A stretch of 64,000 nucleotides of DNA from positions 62,001 through 126,000 of the forward strand of contig JAWLGK010000008.1 in assembly GCA_041685115.1 (NCBI GenBank). The letters are read 5' to 3'. Numbering within the stretch: the stretch's first letter is position 1; each line of letters starts with the position of its first letter. Made by a program: the position numbers and the translations under genes. The notes beneath the pieces were generated by a model. That model made no database searches and was not told the DNA's origin. It saw nothing but the letters and a program-made list of their open reading frames with translations. This document shows, piece after piece, positions 7,227 through 16,488 of the stretch. This stretch comes from JALOAT01 sp041685115. GTDB taxonomy: Bacteria; Pseudomonadota; Gammaproteobacteria; Thiohalomonadales; Thiohalomonadaceae.

Positions 7227-8778
7227 CGCTGCGCTGACCCTCGCCCTGACCGTGCCGCCCAGCGGTGCGGCCGATGTGGACGCCGGGCGGCGGATCTACG
7301 AACAGGGGTTGCCCGCGCACGCGCAAGCGGCCGTGGGCACGGTGCAGCGGGACGTGGCGTTCAACGCGGGACAACTGGTGTGTGTCAACTGCCATCGGCG
7401 CAGCGGCCTGGGCTCCAGTGAAGGCGAGGTGGTGATCCCGCCCGTCACCGGCGACGTGCTGTTCCGCCCCCGCACCATCGAACGCCGCGAGCTGTGGGGT
7501 GCGCGCACGGAGGGCGAAGGCACGCGACCGGCCTACACGGCCGAGACCCTGGCGCGCGCCATCCGCTCGGGCGTCGACGCGGCCGGTCGGCCGCTCGACC
7601 CGCTCATGCCGCGCTATGCCCTCGACGACGACCAGATGGCAGCCCTGATCGCCTATCTCGGCGCCCTGTCCTCCCGTGATGCCCCCGGGGTGAATGCAAC
7701 GGAGATCCACTTCGCCACCATCAGCAGCGATCGCATCGCCCCCGCCTCGGAGGCCGCGCTGCTCGACGTACTGCGCGCGTTCTTCGCCAGCAAGAATGCG
7801 CAGACGCGCCGCGAAGGCCGGCGTGCGGCCCACCCGCCCTGGCACAAGGACAACAAGTTTCCCGCCTGGCGCACCTGGGTGCTGCATCACTGGCGACTCA
7901 CCGGCCCGCGCGAGACCTGGCCCGCACAGCTGGAGGCCCTGTATAGCAGGCAACCGGTGTTCGCCATCCTGAGCGGCAGTGTGGGTGGTTCCTGGGCGCC
8001 CGTGCATGGGTTCGCGGAGGCGCATGGCCTGCCCACGCTGTTTCCCCACACCGACCTGCCCGAAGCCAACGGCTACTACACGTTCTACGCCAGTGAAGGA
8101 ACCGCGCTGCGGGCTCGGGCCATCGCCCGTGATCTGGCACAGCGCACGGTACGCCGGGTGATTCAGGTCGTCGACCCGCAAAGCGCTGCGCGTAGCGGTG
8201 CGTCGGCATTCCGCACCTACTGGCGCGGCAGTGCGGAGATCATCGATGTGGCCTGGCCGCGCGATGCCGCCGGGCTGGCCGCGCTGCTGGCGAAAGGAAC
8301 GGACGATGCAGTGCTGTGGTGGCTGGATGCCGCCGCCGATCCCCAGGCGGCCGATCTGAAACCGCGGCTGCTGTATCTCGCGGGCGGCTCACCGCGGCTG
8401 CCGGCGAGCGTTCCCATGGCCGCGGAACAGGTAATCGCCGTTCACCCCTACCGGCTGCCCGATGCCCTCGAAGCGGGCATCGGGCCGCTGCGCCACTGGC
8501 TCGATGCGCGCGGCGTGCAAGCCGCCGATCCGCCGCTCATGGCCGACGCCTTCCTGGCCGCCACTGCCGCCGGCGAGGCGCTGATGCACATGAACACCCA
8601 CTTCTCGCGCCACTACTTCATCGAAAGGCTGGAGCACGGCCTCGGCCGCAGCACCTTCTCCGGCTACTACCCGCAGCTTTCCTCGGCGCCGGGTCAACGG
8701 TTTGTCAGTAAAGGCAGTTATCTCGTCGAACTGGATCGAAGTGCGATCCCCGTGCGGCATCGCTGGGTCGTTCCGTAG
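7204..8778 (+). CDS. Periplasmic cytochrome c fused to a binding-protein-like domain
   Basis: A 524-residue exported protein with a short signal peptide (to about residue 23) and a class I cytochrome c domain. The haem motif CVNCH is at 60-64 and a likely axial Met lies in LMPRYALDDDQM near residue 137. The remaining 350 residues (from about 160) resemble type I periplasmic binding proteins of branched-chain amino acid systems, with the order of segments ILSGSVGGSWAPVHGFAEAHGLPTLFP and later LMADAFLAATAAGEALMHM. No ABC permease or ATPase is nearby, so transport is unlikely. An electron-carrying role with a ligand-sensing or docking domain is an inference. The gene overlaps the SCO gene by 23 bases, implying translational coupling. 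Confidence 0.85.
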   Translation: MNGCWRTSAALTLALTVPPSGAADVDAGRRIYEQGLPAHAQAAVGTVQRDVAFNAGQLVCVNCHRRSGLGSSEGEVVIPPVTGDVLFRPRTIERRELWGARTEGEGTRPAYTAETLARAIRSGVDAAGRPLDPLMPRYALDDDQMAALIAYLGALSSRDAPGVNATEIHFATISSDRIAPASEAALLDVLRAFFASKNAQTRREGRRAAHPPWHKDNKFPAWRTWVLHHWRLTGPRETWPAQLEALYSRQPVFAILSGSVGGSWAPVHGFAEAHGLPTLFPHTDLPEANGYYTFYASEGTALRARAIARDLAQRTVRRVIQVVDPQSAARSGASAFRTYWRGSAEIIDVAWPRDAAGLAALLAKGTDDAVLWWLDAAADPQAADLKPRLLYLAGGSPRLPASVPMAAEQVIAVHPYRLPDALEAGIGPLRHWLDARGVQAADPPLMADAFLAATAAGEALMHMNTHFSRHYFIERLEHGLGRSTFSGYYPQLSSAPGQRFVSKGSYLVELDRSAIPVRHRWVVP

Positions 8779-8835
8779 CGACACTGGAACATCGTCGCCC
8801 ACGCATCCAAGAGCATCCAAGGAAGGAGAATCAAG

Positions 8836-11800
8836 GTGAAGCGCGCAAACTCCACGTGGCCGGCAAGGGCCATACGACCACTGTTGTTCCTGGCGGGCGC
8901 CGCGGTATCCGTTCAAGCCACGGCGCAGACGCCCACCCTCAACGTCAGCAAGCCCAATGGCACGCCGGTCACCGGTTACCGCTGGCTGATCGAGGAAGAC
9001 CGTACCCATCACATCGAGCCGGGTGAGACCTGCATGAACATGCAGCTCGACCCGGCGACGGGGAAAGTCGATCCGGGCGAGTGTCTGTCGGTGGACTTTC
9101 ACCGCAGCTACATGCCCGTGGTGGCCGAGGGCTATCACGATGACCCGTTACCGAATCTCGATCCCGGGAAACACTATTTCGTCTCCATCCTGCCCTACAG
9201 CGCCGGCAGCGAGGCCGGCTCCGGGCTGAGCGGCGCCCCCATCAAGCCCGGCCAGACGGCGGTGGATGTGGTGGTCAATGACCTGCCCACGCCCACCGCG
9301 CAGATCCGCATCTTCGTCTTCAACGACAACTACCCGATCAACAACGCCCCGGACCTTCCCGAGGAGCTCGGCTTGCCCGGTTTCCGTGTACTGGTGTTCG
9401 ATGCGGCGGGACGCTTCGGCGTGGCGGGCGGCCAGGTGTTGCAGGATGCCTACGGCAATCCGCTCGGCACCACCTACGATGCCAGCGGCAACGTGCTGGT
9501 CATGGGCGACGGCAACGTCTACAGCGGCCCCGACGGTTACGTCACGCTGCAAAACATGGCGCCCGGTAAGTACGGTATCCAGATCGTTCCGCCGGCGGGC
9601 CAAGGCTGGCAGCAGACCAGCACCATCGAGGGCACCAAGACCATCGATGCCTGGGTCAAGGCCAACGAACCGCCGTACTTCATGGAGTTTGGTCCGCCCG
9701 GCCCGCACGTGTTCGTCGGCTTCGTCAAGGACGCCCAGCTCGCACCCTGGCTCGACGATGAAGGCGAACCGTTGCTCACTGGTGGTGCGCTGGTGCGCGG
9801 CCGGATCATGAACATCCACGGCTCGCGCCCGCCCGAATTCACCTTCTACACGGGCGCACCGTTTCCGGACTGCTGGGTCGGTTTGAATGACCTCGCCGTG
9901 GGCGGCATCGGCAAGGGCATCTATGCGGCGCCCTGCGGTGACGACAGCACGTTCAGCATTCCCAATGTGGCGCCCGGCAGCTATCAGCTGGCGATCTGGG
10001 ATGCGAACCTCGACGCCATCTTCGGTTCGTACAACTTCACGGTCCCGGAAGACGCCACCGACGTGAACCTGCTCGACGTGCCGGTGTTCAACTGGTTCGC
10101 CAAGCTGGAAAACCAGGTGTTCTACGACACCAACGGCGATGGCTTCTGGAATGCCGGGGAGCCGCCGCTGCCCGAACAGAACATCAACATCCGCTGGCGC
10201 GACGGCACCATCTACCAGGCCATGCCCACCGACACGGCCGGGGCCTCGCCCTTCGATGAGGTGTTTCCGTTCTTCAGCTGGCTGGTCGCCGAGGTGGACT
10301 TCGCCCGCTTCAAGGCCACCGGCGCGACCATCGTGGTCGACGCCGGCGGTCCGGTTGATCCGAATGACCCGTGGAGCTTCGACGGCAACCTGAACCCGCT
10401 GCCCCAGGCCGACAACGGCGGCGCCAAGTGGCGGACCGAGACGGGCCCGGTGCTGACCCAGGCCTTCCAGGGCTTCCTCGGCCAGAAGAGCGTCATCCAG
10501 TGGGGCAAGCAGGCCTACGCCCCCGGCGAGAACGGCGGCATTTCGGGCGTGGTGTTCTACGCCACCACCCGTGCCGAGGACGACCCGCAGTACGCGGCGG
10601 CCGAGGAATGGGAGCCGGGCATTCCGCGCATCCAGGTGGTGTTGTACGAGGATGACGGCAACGGAAACATCAAGGACCTGAATAACGACGAGCAGGCCAC
10701 CCTGGCCGATGTGGACAACTATCCGTTCGGCAATTTCCCCGGCGCTGAGGACTTCGACCGGAACGGCGATGGCGACTTCGACGCCGGCGACGCCCTCCAG
10801 ATCACCTACACCGACAGCTGGGACGACAACCTGCCCACCGGTTGCCAAGCGGATCTGAACGGCGACGTGTTCATGGTGGACGGCCTCTACCCCACCGACT
10901 GCTACGACGGCCTGCGCGTCTACAACCAGGTACGGCCCGGCGTGTTCGACGGCGGTTACGCCTTCACGTCCTACCATCCGGGCGGCATCGCCTCGGGCAG
11001 CGCCGAGGTCGAGGCCATCCCGACGGGCAACTACATCGTCGCAGTGGGCCAACACCCCGTTTACAAGGTCATCAAGGAGGAAGACAAGAACGTCGACTTC
11101 GGTGACAGCTACGCCTCACCGCTGCTGTTGCCGCCGGTCTGCGTAGGCGACGCGCACACCGTGCCGCCCGTGCTCAGTCTGCAGACCGACCGCAACGGCG
11201 TGCCGCTGCCGGGCATCGATGCGGACGATCTCGTGGATTCACCGTTCGCGGGCGCCAGCCGGCCGTTGTGCGATCGCAAGCAGATCGCCCTGGCGGACGG
11301 CCGCAACGCCGCGGTCGACTTCTTCCTGCACACCCAGACACCCATCGCCGGCCACGTGGTCGGCTTCATCCTGGACGATCTGTCCAACGAGTTCGATCCC
11401 AATGCACCGGCGTTCGGCGAGAAATACTCGCCGCCGTATCTGCCGGTGTCGTTCCGCGACTGGAGCGGGCGCGAGATCACCCGTGTCTATTCCGATCGCT
11501 GGGGTCGCTTCAATGCCCTGGTGCCCTCCACTTACACCATGAACCTGCCCATGGCGAGCGGTGCGTCACCGAACATGCTGGTGAGTTGCATGAACGCGGC
11601 CAACGACCCGCACTTCGATCGCCAGTACAGCCAGTTCTGTTACACCTTCCAGTACATGCCGGGCACCACCACGTACCTCGATACGCCCGTGGTGCCGGTC
11701 GCCGCCTTCACGGGGCCGGGGCAGTTCCCGGTGGACTGCGAGTACCCCAGCGGTACGCCGGTCATCATGTCCGTGACCAGTGAAGACGCCGATGGCCCCT

Positions 11801-13800
11801 ATGTCATGCCGCCGCCCAGTGGCGGCCCCGGTGACCCGCCCCAGTACAAGGCGCTCACCCTCACCTCGGCGGGAACCGTGCAGGTGGCCAACCCGCGTTT
11901 CGGTGAACCCGGGCAACCGCGGCTCATCACCCGCGACTTCGGCTTCGGTCCGGACTCTCCTGCCAACCAGGTGACCATCGGCGGCGTGCCGCTGAGCATC
12001 GAAAGCTGGTCTAACGACACCATCGTTGCACTGGTGCCGGACGAACGCACCCGGCGCATCGACACCGGCATGCTCGAAATCATCCGTGGCGACAACGGGT
12101 TGAGCACGCGTACCGGCGTGACCGTGACGGTGGGCCCCATCGCGGGCAACGTCGTGGAGATCGCACCGGGCGGCGCTACGCCCATCCAGAACGCCATCGA
12201 TGCGGCGAGCCCCGGTGACCTGCTCCTCATCGGCCCGGGCACCTACGAGGAAATGGTGATCCTGTGGAAGCCCGTGCATCTGCAGGGCGTCGGAGCGGCG
12301 ACCGTGATCAATGCCGTGAACGCTCCGGGCGAGAAGCTGCAGCGCTGGCGCGACAAGGTCTGGTCGCTGCTCGAAGCCGGGGCGATCGATCTGCTGCCGG
12401 CCCAGACCGTGGACGGGCCCGTTCCGTTGGCCGATGATCAGTTGCTCACCGAGGAAGGTGCAGGCGTCGTGGTGTTCGGTCGCGCCAATGGCAGTTTCGT
12501 CGGCGGACGTATCGACGGCCTCTCCATCACCGGCGCCGACAACGGCGGCGGCATCGTGGTGAACGGCTATGTGGATCGGCTGGTCATCAGCAACAACCGC
12601 GTGTATGGCAATGCCGGCGTATACGGTGGCGGTATCCGCGTGGGCCATCCCGCGCTCACCGTGGAGACGGCCGACGGGTTGGTGCATCAAGATGCCGACA
12701 GTGATGAGATCGTCATCGCCAACAACTGGGTCAGCCAGAACGGCGGCCTGTTCAGTGGCAGCGTCGGCGGCGGCATCGGCCTGATGCATGGCGCCGACGG
12801 CTACCGGGTCACCGGCAACTTCGTCTGCGGCAACTTCAGCCAGGGCGACGGCGGCGGCATCGGCCACCTGGGCGTCAATCGCGGCGGCGTGATCGCCGGC
12901 AACCATGTGCTGTTCAACCAGTCGTTCAGTCAGGGCGTGGCGGTATCCGGCGGCGGCATCTTCGTGAGCGGTGCGCCGAGCCTCGCCGGCCCGGGCGGCC
13001 TCACCGATGGCGCCGGATCGGTCACCATCGACGGCAACCTGATCCAGGGCAACCTGGCGGGGGCCGGCGACGGCGGCGGCATCCGCCTGGCGTTCATCAA
13101 CGGCAGTGACGTGGCCACTGCACGCCGCGACCCCTCGCGCTGGTACCGCGTGGACGTGGCGAACAACACCATCGTCAACAACGTGGCCGGCTACGCCGGT
13201 GGCGGCGTGTCCATGCAGGATGCGGCCATGGTGAGCTTCAGCAACAACACCATCGCCAACAATGACAGCACCGCCACCACCGGCGCGGCGTTCCCGCCGG
13301 GCGAACCGAACGACTCCACGGCGCAGCCGGCCGGCGTGGTCTCCTATGCCCACAGCCCGGAACTGGCGGAGGCCTTCGCCGGCGTGACCGCCTCGCTGCG
13401 CGCGCAGTACGGCGTGTTCTCGAACCCCGCGTTCGTCAGCAACCTGCTGCAACACAACCGCTCGTTCTCGTTCCACATGGTGCCGTTCTCGGACCCGCCG
13501 GAGTTCGGCCTGCAGCCGAATCCCGTGAACGAGTACTGGGACGCGGCGGTGATGCCGGCCGGCACCGGGATGTTGAACGTCACGCCGACCGATGCGTGCT
13601 TCGTCCACGAGTACTACAACGGCGAGCGTGGTCAGACGATCTTCGAGGTGGAGAACACCACCACCTTGTCCTCGCAGCCGGCATTCGATGAGGGCGGCAA
13701 TTTCATCGACGTGCGCTTCGGCCCGCTGAGCATCGGCGAGTCCGACTACAGCATCGCGGCGTGCCCGACCGGCGGCGGTATCGCGGTCATGCGGCGTTAA
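8836..13800 (+). CDS. Giant secreted multidomain protein with beta-sandwich modules and parallel beta-helix
   Basis: A 1654-residue exported protein starting at GTG 8836 behind a strong ribosome site (ggaaggag). A signal peptide (to about residue 31, ending VQATAQ) is followed by about 1050 residues of beta-rich modules resembling SdrD-B/carboxypeptidase-regulatory-like repeats (PGKYGIQIVPP, APGSYQLAIWD). Several Asp-rich loops look like EF-hand or dockerin-type calcium sites (DTNGDGFWNAGE, DRNGDGDFDAGD). A short IPT/TIG-like domain (about 1085-1120) leads to a right-handed parallel beta-helix (about 1125-1500; AIDAASPGDLLLIGPGTYEE and many NN-containing rungs). The C-terminus has no recognised anchor. 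It may be a surface scaffold or substrate-binding partner for the oxidase-like proteins encoded next; no enzymatic residues were recognised. Confidence 0.85.
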   Translation: MKRANSTWPARAIRPLLFLAGAAVSVQATAQTPTLNVSKPNGTPVTGYRWLIEEDRTHHIEPGETCMNMQLDPATGKVDPGECLSVDFHRSYMPVVAEGYHDDPLPNLDPGKHYFVSILPYSAGSEAGSGLSGAPIKPGQTAVDVVVNDLPTPTAQIRIFVFNDNYPINNAPDLPEELGLPGFRVLVFDAAGRFGVAGGQVLQDAYGNPLGTTYDASGNVLVMGDGNVYSGPDGYVTLQNMAPGKYGIQIVPPAGQGWQQTSTIEGTKTIDAWVKANEPPYFMEFGPPGPHVFVGFVKDAQLAPWLDDEGEPLLTGGALVRGRIMNIHGSRPPEFTFYTGAPFPDCWVGLNDLAVGGIGKGIYAAPCGDDSTFSIPNVAPGSYQLAIWDANLDAIFGSYNFTVPEDATDVNLLDVPVFNWFAKLENQVFYDTNGDGFWNAGEPPLPEQNINIRWRDGTIYQAMPTDTAGASPFDEVFPFFSWLVAEVDFARFKATGATIVVDAGGPVDPNDPWSFDGNLNPLPQADNGGAKWRTETGPVLTQAFQGFLGQKSVIQWGKQAYAPGENGGISGVVFYATTRAEDDPQYAAAEEWEPGIPRIQVVLYEDDGNGNIKDLNNDEQATLADVDNYPFGNFPGAEDFDRNGDGDFDAGDALQITYTDSWDDNLPTGCQADLNGDVFMVDGLYPTDCYDGLRVYNQVRPGVFDGGYAFTSYHPGGIASGSAEVEAIPTGNYIVAVGQHPVYKVIKEEDKNVDFGDSYASPLLLPPVCVGDAHTVPPVLSLQTDRNGVPLPGIDADDLVDSPFAGASRPLCDRKQIALADGRNAAVDFFLHTQTPIAGHVVGFILDDLSNEFDPNAPAFGEKYSPPYLPVSFRDWSGREITRVYSDRWGRFNALVPSTYTMNLPMASGASPNMLVSCMNAANDPHFDRQYSQFCYTFQYMPGTTTYLDTPVVPVAAFTGPGQFPVDCEYPSGTPVIMSVTSEDADGPYVMPPPSGGPGDPPQYKALTLTSAGTVQVANPRFGEPGQPRLITRDFGFGPDSPANQVTIGGVPLSIESWSNDTIVALVPDERTRRIDTGMLEIIRGDNGLSTRTGVTVTVGPIAGNVVEIAPGGATPIQNAIDAASPGDLLLIGPGTYEEMVILWKPVHLQGVGAATVINAVNAPGEKLQRWRDKVWSLLEAGAIDLLPAQTVDGPVPLADDQLLTEEGAGVVVFGRANGSFVGGRIDGLSITGADNGGGIVVNGYVDRLVISNNRVYGNAGVYGGGIRVGHPALTVETADGLVHQDADSDEIVIANNWVSQNGGLFSGSVGGGIGLMHGADGYRVTGNFVCGNFSQGDGGGIGHLGVNRGGVIAGNHVLFNQSFSQGVAVSGGGIFVSGAPSLAGPGGLTDGAGSVTIDGNLIQGNLAGAGDGGGIRLAFINGSDVATARRDPSRWYRVDVANNTIVNNVAGYAGGGVSMQDAAMVSFSNNTIANNDSTATTGAAFPPGEPNDSTAQPAGVVSYAHSPELAEAFAGVTASLRAQYGVFSNPAFVSNLLQHNRSFSFHMVPFSDPPEFGLQPNPVNEYWDAAVMPAGTGMLNVTPTDACFVHEYYNGERGQTIFEVENTTTLSSQPAFDEGGNFIDVRFGPLSIGESDYSIAACPTGGGIAVMRR

Positions 13801-13807
13801 CCCGAGC

Positions 13808-13837
13808 GACACCCCTCCGCCACGGCGGAGGGGTGTC
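13808..13837 (+). other. Perfect 14-bp intercistronic hairpin
   Basis: Arms 13808-13821 and 13824-13837 (gacacccctccgcc / ggcggaggggtgtc) are perfectly complementary with a minimal loop. It lies 7 bases after the giant-protein stop and 16 bases before the ribosome site of the next gene. There is no T-run, so it more likely blocks exonucleases or tunes expression than terminates fully. Confidence 0.7.
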
Positions 13838-13864
13838 CCTCCCACTGCACAAGGAGTGCAAGCA

Positions 13865-15094
13865 ATGAAACGCGAACGGATAAGCGCATACCGACTGGCG
13901 CCGCTCTATGGGGCCATGCTCTTTGCCCTGGCCGGAGGTGCCCAGGCGGGGGCATTCGTGCAATGCCCCGGGGATGAAAACGGTGACGCCGTGATCGACG
14001 CCCCGGACACCTCCGCCAACATCAAGTGCAAACATCTCGCGGCCGGTGACGGATTCATCACCATGGCGGACGGCAAATCCCAGTACATCTTCGGCTTCTT
14101 CGACGTCACCGGCCGCCCCGAAGACACGGTGATGGAGGTCGCCAAGCTGCGTGCCGAGTTTTCGGCGCCCAACATCGTGCTCGACGAAGGGGACGAGTTC
14201 TATCTCACCCTGAGCAACGTGGGCATGATGATGCGGCCGGACCTGTTCGATCCTCACACGGTCCACTTCCACGGCTTTCCCCAGGCCGCGTCCGTTTTCG
14301 ACGGCCTGCCCGAGTCGGCCGTCGCCATCAACATGGGTTCCAGCCTCACCTACTACTACAACGTGGTCGAGCCCGGCACCTTCATGTACCACTGCCACGC
14401 CGAAGCCACCGAGCACATGCAGATGGGCATGCTCGGCAACCTGTATGTGCGCCCGGCCCAGAACAAGCTTGCGGAAGGCACGCCGCTTGGCAGTCACACC
14501 CACGTCCCCGGTGACATGTACGTGTACAACGACGGCGACGGCAGCACGCGCTATGACGTGGAGAAGGCCATCCAGCTCGGCTCCATCGACTCGACATTCC
14601 ACGACGCGAGCCTGGCGGTCGCGCCACTGCCGTTCGCGATGATGAAATCCGATTACGCGGTGCTCAACGGCCGTGGTTATCCGGACACGGTCAGTCCCGA
14701 ACCGCTCAGCAACGACGAGAATGGCGGTTTCGCATCACAGAACTACGACGCCCGCGTGACCGCCGTGCAGGGCCAGAAGGTGTTGCTGCGGCTCTCCAAC
14801 CTGAGCGTCACCGACTTCTTCACGGTAAGCACCACGTTAGGTGTGCCGATGAAGGTGATCGGTCAGGGCGCGCGTATCCTGCGCGGGGGCGGTGTGCCGG
14901 AAGGGGAAGACCTCTATTTCGACACCAACTCCGTCACCTTGGGTGGCGGCGAGGCCCGCGACGTGATCATCGACACCGGCAACGTGCCGCCGGGCACCTA
15001 TTTCCTCTACACCACCAATCTCAATTACCTCAGCAACGGGACCGAGGACTTCGGCGGCATGATGACCGAAATCGTCATCCAGCCAAACGCATAA
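13865..15094 (+). CDS. Double-cupredoxin multicopper-oxidase-like subunit A (type 1 site plus half a trinuclear site)
   Basis: A 409-residue exported protein; ATG 13865 lies 8 bases after aaggag, and the signal peptide ends near AGGAQAGA. An N-terminal Ca-site-like loop (DENGDAVIDAPD) precedes two cupredoxin domains. The first carries H131-TV-H134-F-H136-G and H176-C177-H178, then H184 and an MGM at 187-189. This gives type 1 ligands (H131, C177, H184, M187 or M189) plus four histidines suited to a type 2/3 centre (H134, H136, H176, H178). The second domain keeps the fold (GTYFLYTTNLNY, then FGGMMTEIVI) but has lost all ligand histidines. The protein alone therefore lacks half of a trinuclear site. 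The next gene, 15 bases downstream, appears to supply the rest. Confidence 0.9.
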   Translation: MKRERISAYRLAPLYGAMLFALAGGAQAGAFVQCPGDENGDAVIDAPDTSANIKCKHLAAGDGFITMADGKSQYIFGFFDVTGRPEDTVMEVAKLRAEFSAPNIVLDEGDEFYLTLSNVGMMMRPDLFDPHTVHFHGFPQAASVFDGLPESAVAINMGSSLTYYYNVVEPGTFMYHCHAEATEHMQMGMLGNLYVRPAQNKLAEGTPLGSHTHVPGDMYVYNDGDGSTRYDVEKAIQLGSIDSTFHDASLAVAPLPFAMMKSDYAVLNGRGYPDTVSPEPLSNDENGGFASQNYDARVTAVQGQKVLLRLSNLSVTDFFTVSTTLGVPMKVIGQGARILRGGGVPEGEDLYFDTNSVTLGGGEARDVIIDTGNVPPGTYFLYTTNLNYLSNGTEDFGGMMTEIVIQPNA

Positions 15095-15109
15095 GGGACG
15101 GGCGCAGAC

Positions 15110-16444
15110 ATGGACAACAAACGAACTCATGCTGGATGGCTGATGTGGGTCGCAACGATGGTGCTGGCGCTCACCGCACCACCGGGTCTTGCGGCGGTGG
15201 ATGGCATCAGCGGAACCACGTTCAACTTCGTTGCGCAACAGGACGTGATCAGCACGGCCGACGGCAACAGCCTGGTGGTCTGGGCCTACGCCGACGCGGA
15301 TGCCGGCACGCCCAGGGCGCAATACCCGGGGCCCACCCTCATCGTCAACGAGGGTGACCGCATTACCGTCAACCTGACCAGCAGCATCCGCAACCGTGAC
15401 CGCACGCCGCTGCCGGTATCCATGGTCTTCCCGGGACAGGAAGGCGTTCAGGCCAGCGGTGGCACGCCGGGACTGCTGACCCACGAAAGCCACGGCCCGA
15501 CGGATGTGGTCACCTACACCTTCACCGCCGCACGGCCGGGCACCTACCTGTATCACAGCGGCACCCAGCCCGACTTGCAGGTGGAGATGGGCCTGGTCGG
15601 CGCCATCGTGGTGCGGCCGCGTCTCGGCGCCGAATACGCCTACAACGATGCCGCAACCCGCTTCGATCACGAATACCTGTTCGTGCTCACCGAGATGGAC
15701 GAGCGCATCCACACCGCCGTGGCCGCGGGCAATTTCAACGTAGATACGCGCGACTACTTCTCCGTGTACTGGTTCATCAACGGGCGCACCGCGCCGGACA
15801 CCCTGTCCGATGCCGGCGTGCCCTGGCTGCCGACCCAGCCGTACAACTCGCTGCCACGCACGCGCCCGGGCGAGACGGTGCTGATGCGCGTGGTGGCCGC
15901 GGGTCGCGAGATGCACCCCTTCCACACCCACGGCAACAACGCGTTGATCATCGCCCGCGACGGCAGGCCACTCACCAACGTGCAGGGCAAGGACCTGTCC
16001 TACTCCGACTACACCATCCAGGCGGTGCCCGGCCAGACCTACGACGCCCTGTTCAGCTGGACCGGCAAAGGCCTCGGCTGGGACGTCTACGGTCATGTCG
16101 CCGATGACGGGCATGCCTGCGTTGACGAGACGAACAACAACGGCGGCAGCGGCCCTGATGGTTACGACGATACGACCTGGGAATACTGCGCGGATCACAA
16201 CAAGCCGTTCCCGGTGGTGTTGCCGGAAAAACAGGACCTGGTGTTCGGCGCCTGGTACAGCGGTTCACCGTTCCTCGGCGCCATGGGCAGCCTGCCCCCG
16301 GGTGAAGGCGGTCTGAACCTGAACAACGGGCTGTTCTACATGTGGCACTCCCACACCGAGAAGGAACTCACGAACTTCGACATCTTTCCGGGCGGGATGA
16401 TGACCATGCTCATCGTCGAGCCGCCGGGCACGCCGATTCCGTGA
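15110..16444 (+). CDS. Double-cupredoxin multicopper-oxidase-like subunit B (complementary half site, no type 1 Cys)
   Basis: A 444-residue exported protein with a signal peptide ending near PPGLAA. Domain 1 keeps the multicopper oxidase fold landmarks (QYPGPTLIVNEGDRITVNL, PGTYLYHSGTQPD) but has lost the HxHG and HCH ligands. Domain 2 has H269-PF-H272-T-H274-G and H413-S-H415 followed by IFPGGMMTML. In the last motif Ser replaces the type 1 Cys and the following His is absent. It therefore offers four histidines (H272, H274, H413, H415) for a trinuclear centre but cannot form a normal type 1 site. This is the exact complement of the preceding gene product. A Cys-containing insert (HACVDE to WEYCADH) sits in domain 2. 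It shares segment order with the third cupredoxin protein, suggesting duplication. Confidence 0.9.
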   Translation: MDNKRTHAGWLMWVATMVLALTAPPGLAAVDGISGTTFNFVAQQDVISTADGNSLVVWAYADADAGTPRAQYPGPTLIVNEGDRITVNLTSSIRNRDRTPLPVSMVFPGQEGVQASGGTPGLLTHESHGPTDVVTYTFTAARPGTYLYHSGTQPDLQVEMGLVGAIVVRPRLGAEYAYNDAATRFDHEYLFVLTEMDERIHTAVAAGNFNVDTRDYFSVYWFINGRTAPDTLSDAGVPWLPTQPYNSLPRTRPGETVLMRVVAAGREMHPFHTHGNNALIIARDGRPLTNVQGKDLSYSDYTIQAVPGQTYDALFSWTGKGLGWDVYGHVADDGHACVDETNNNGGSGPDGYDDTTWEYCADHNKPFPVVLPEKQDLVFGAWYSGSPFLGAMGSLPPGEGGLNLNNGLFYMWHSHTEKELTNFDIFPGGMMTMLIVEPPGTPIP

Positions 16445-16488
16445 TGGCGCCGCACCCCCCAACAGCCTGGAAAAGGAAGGGATTCACC

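Noticed and set aside
11566..13845. 759-codon minus-strand frame opposite the giant gene
   Set aside because: Low-complexity, His/Arg/Val-rich translation with no recognisable domain; the plus-strand frame has a signal peptide and beta-helix rungs.
13865..15094. Complete stand-alone laccase
   Set aside because: The second cupredoxin domain lacks all histidine ligands, so a trinuclear centre cannot be completed within this chain unless the protein forms homo-oligomers with unusual ligands.
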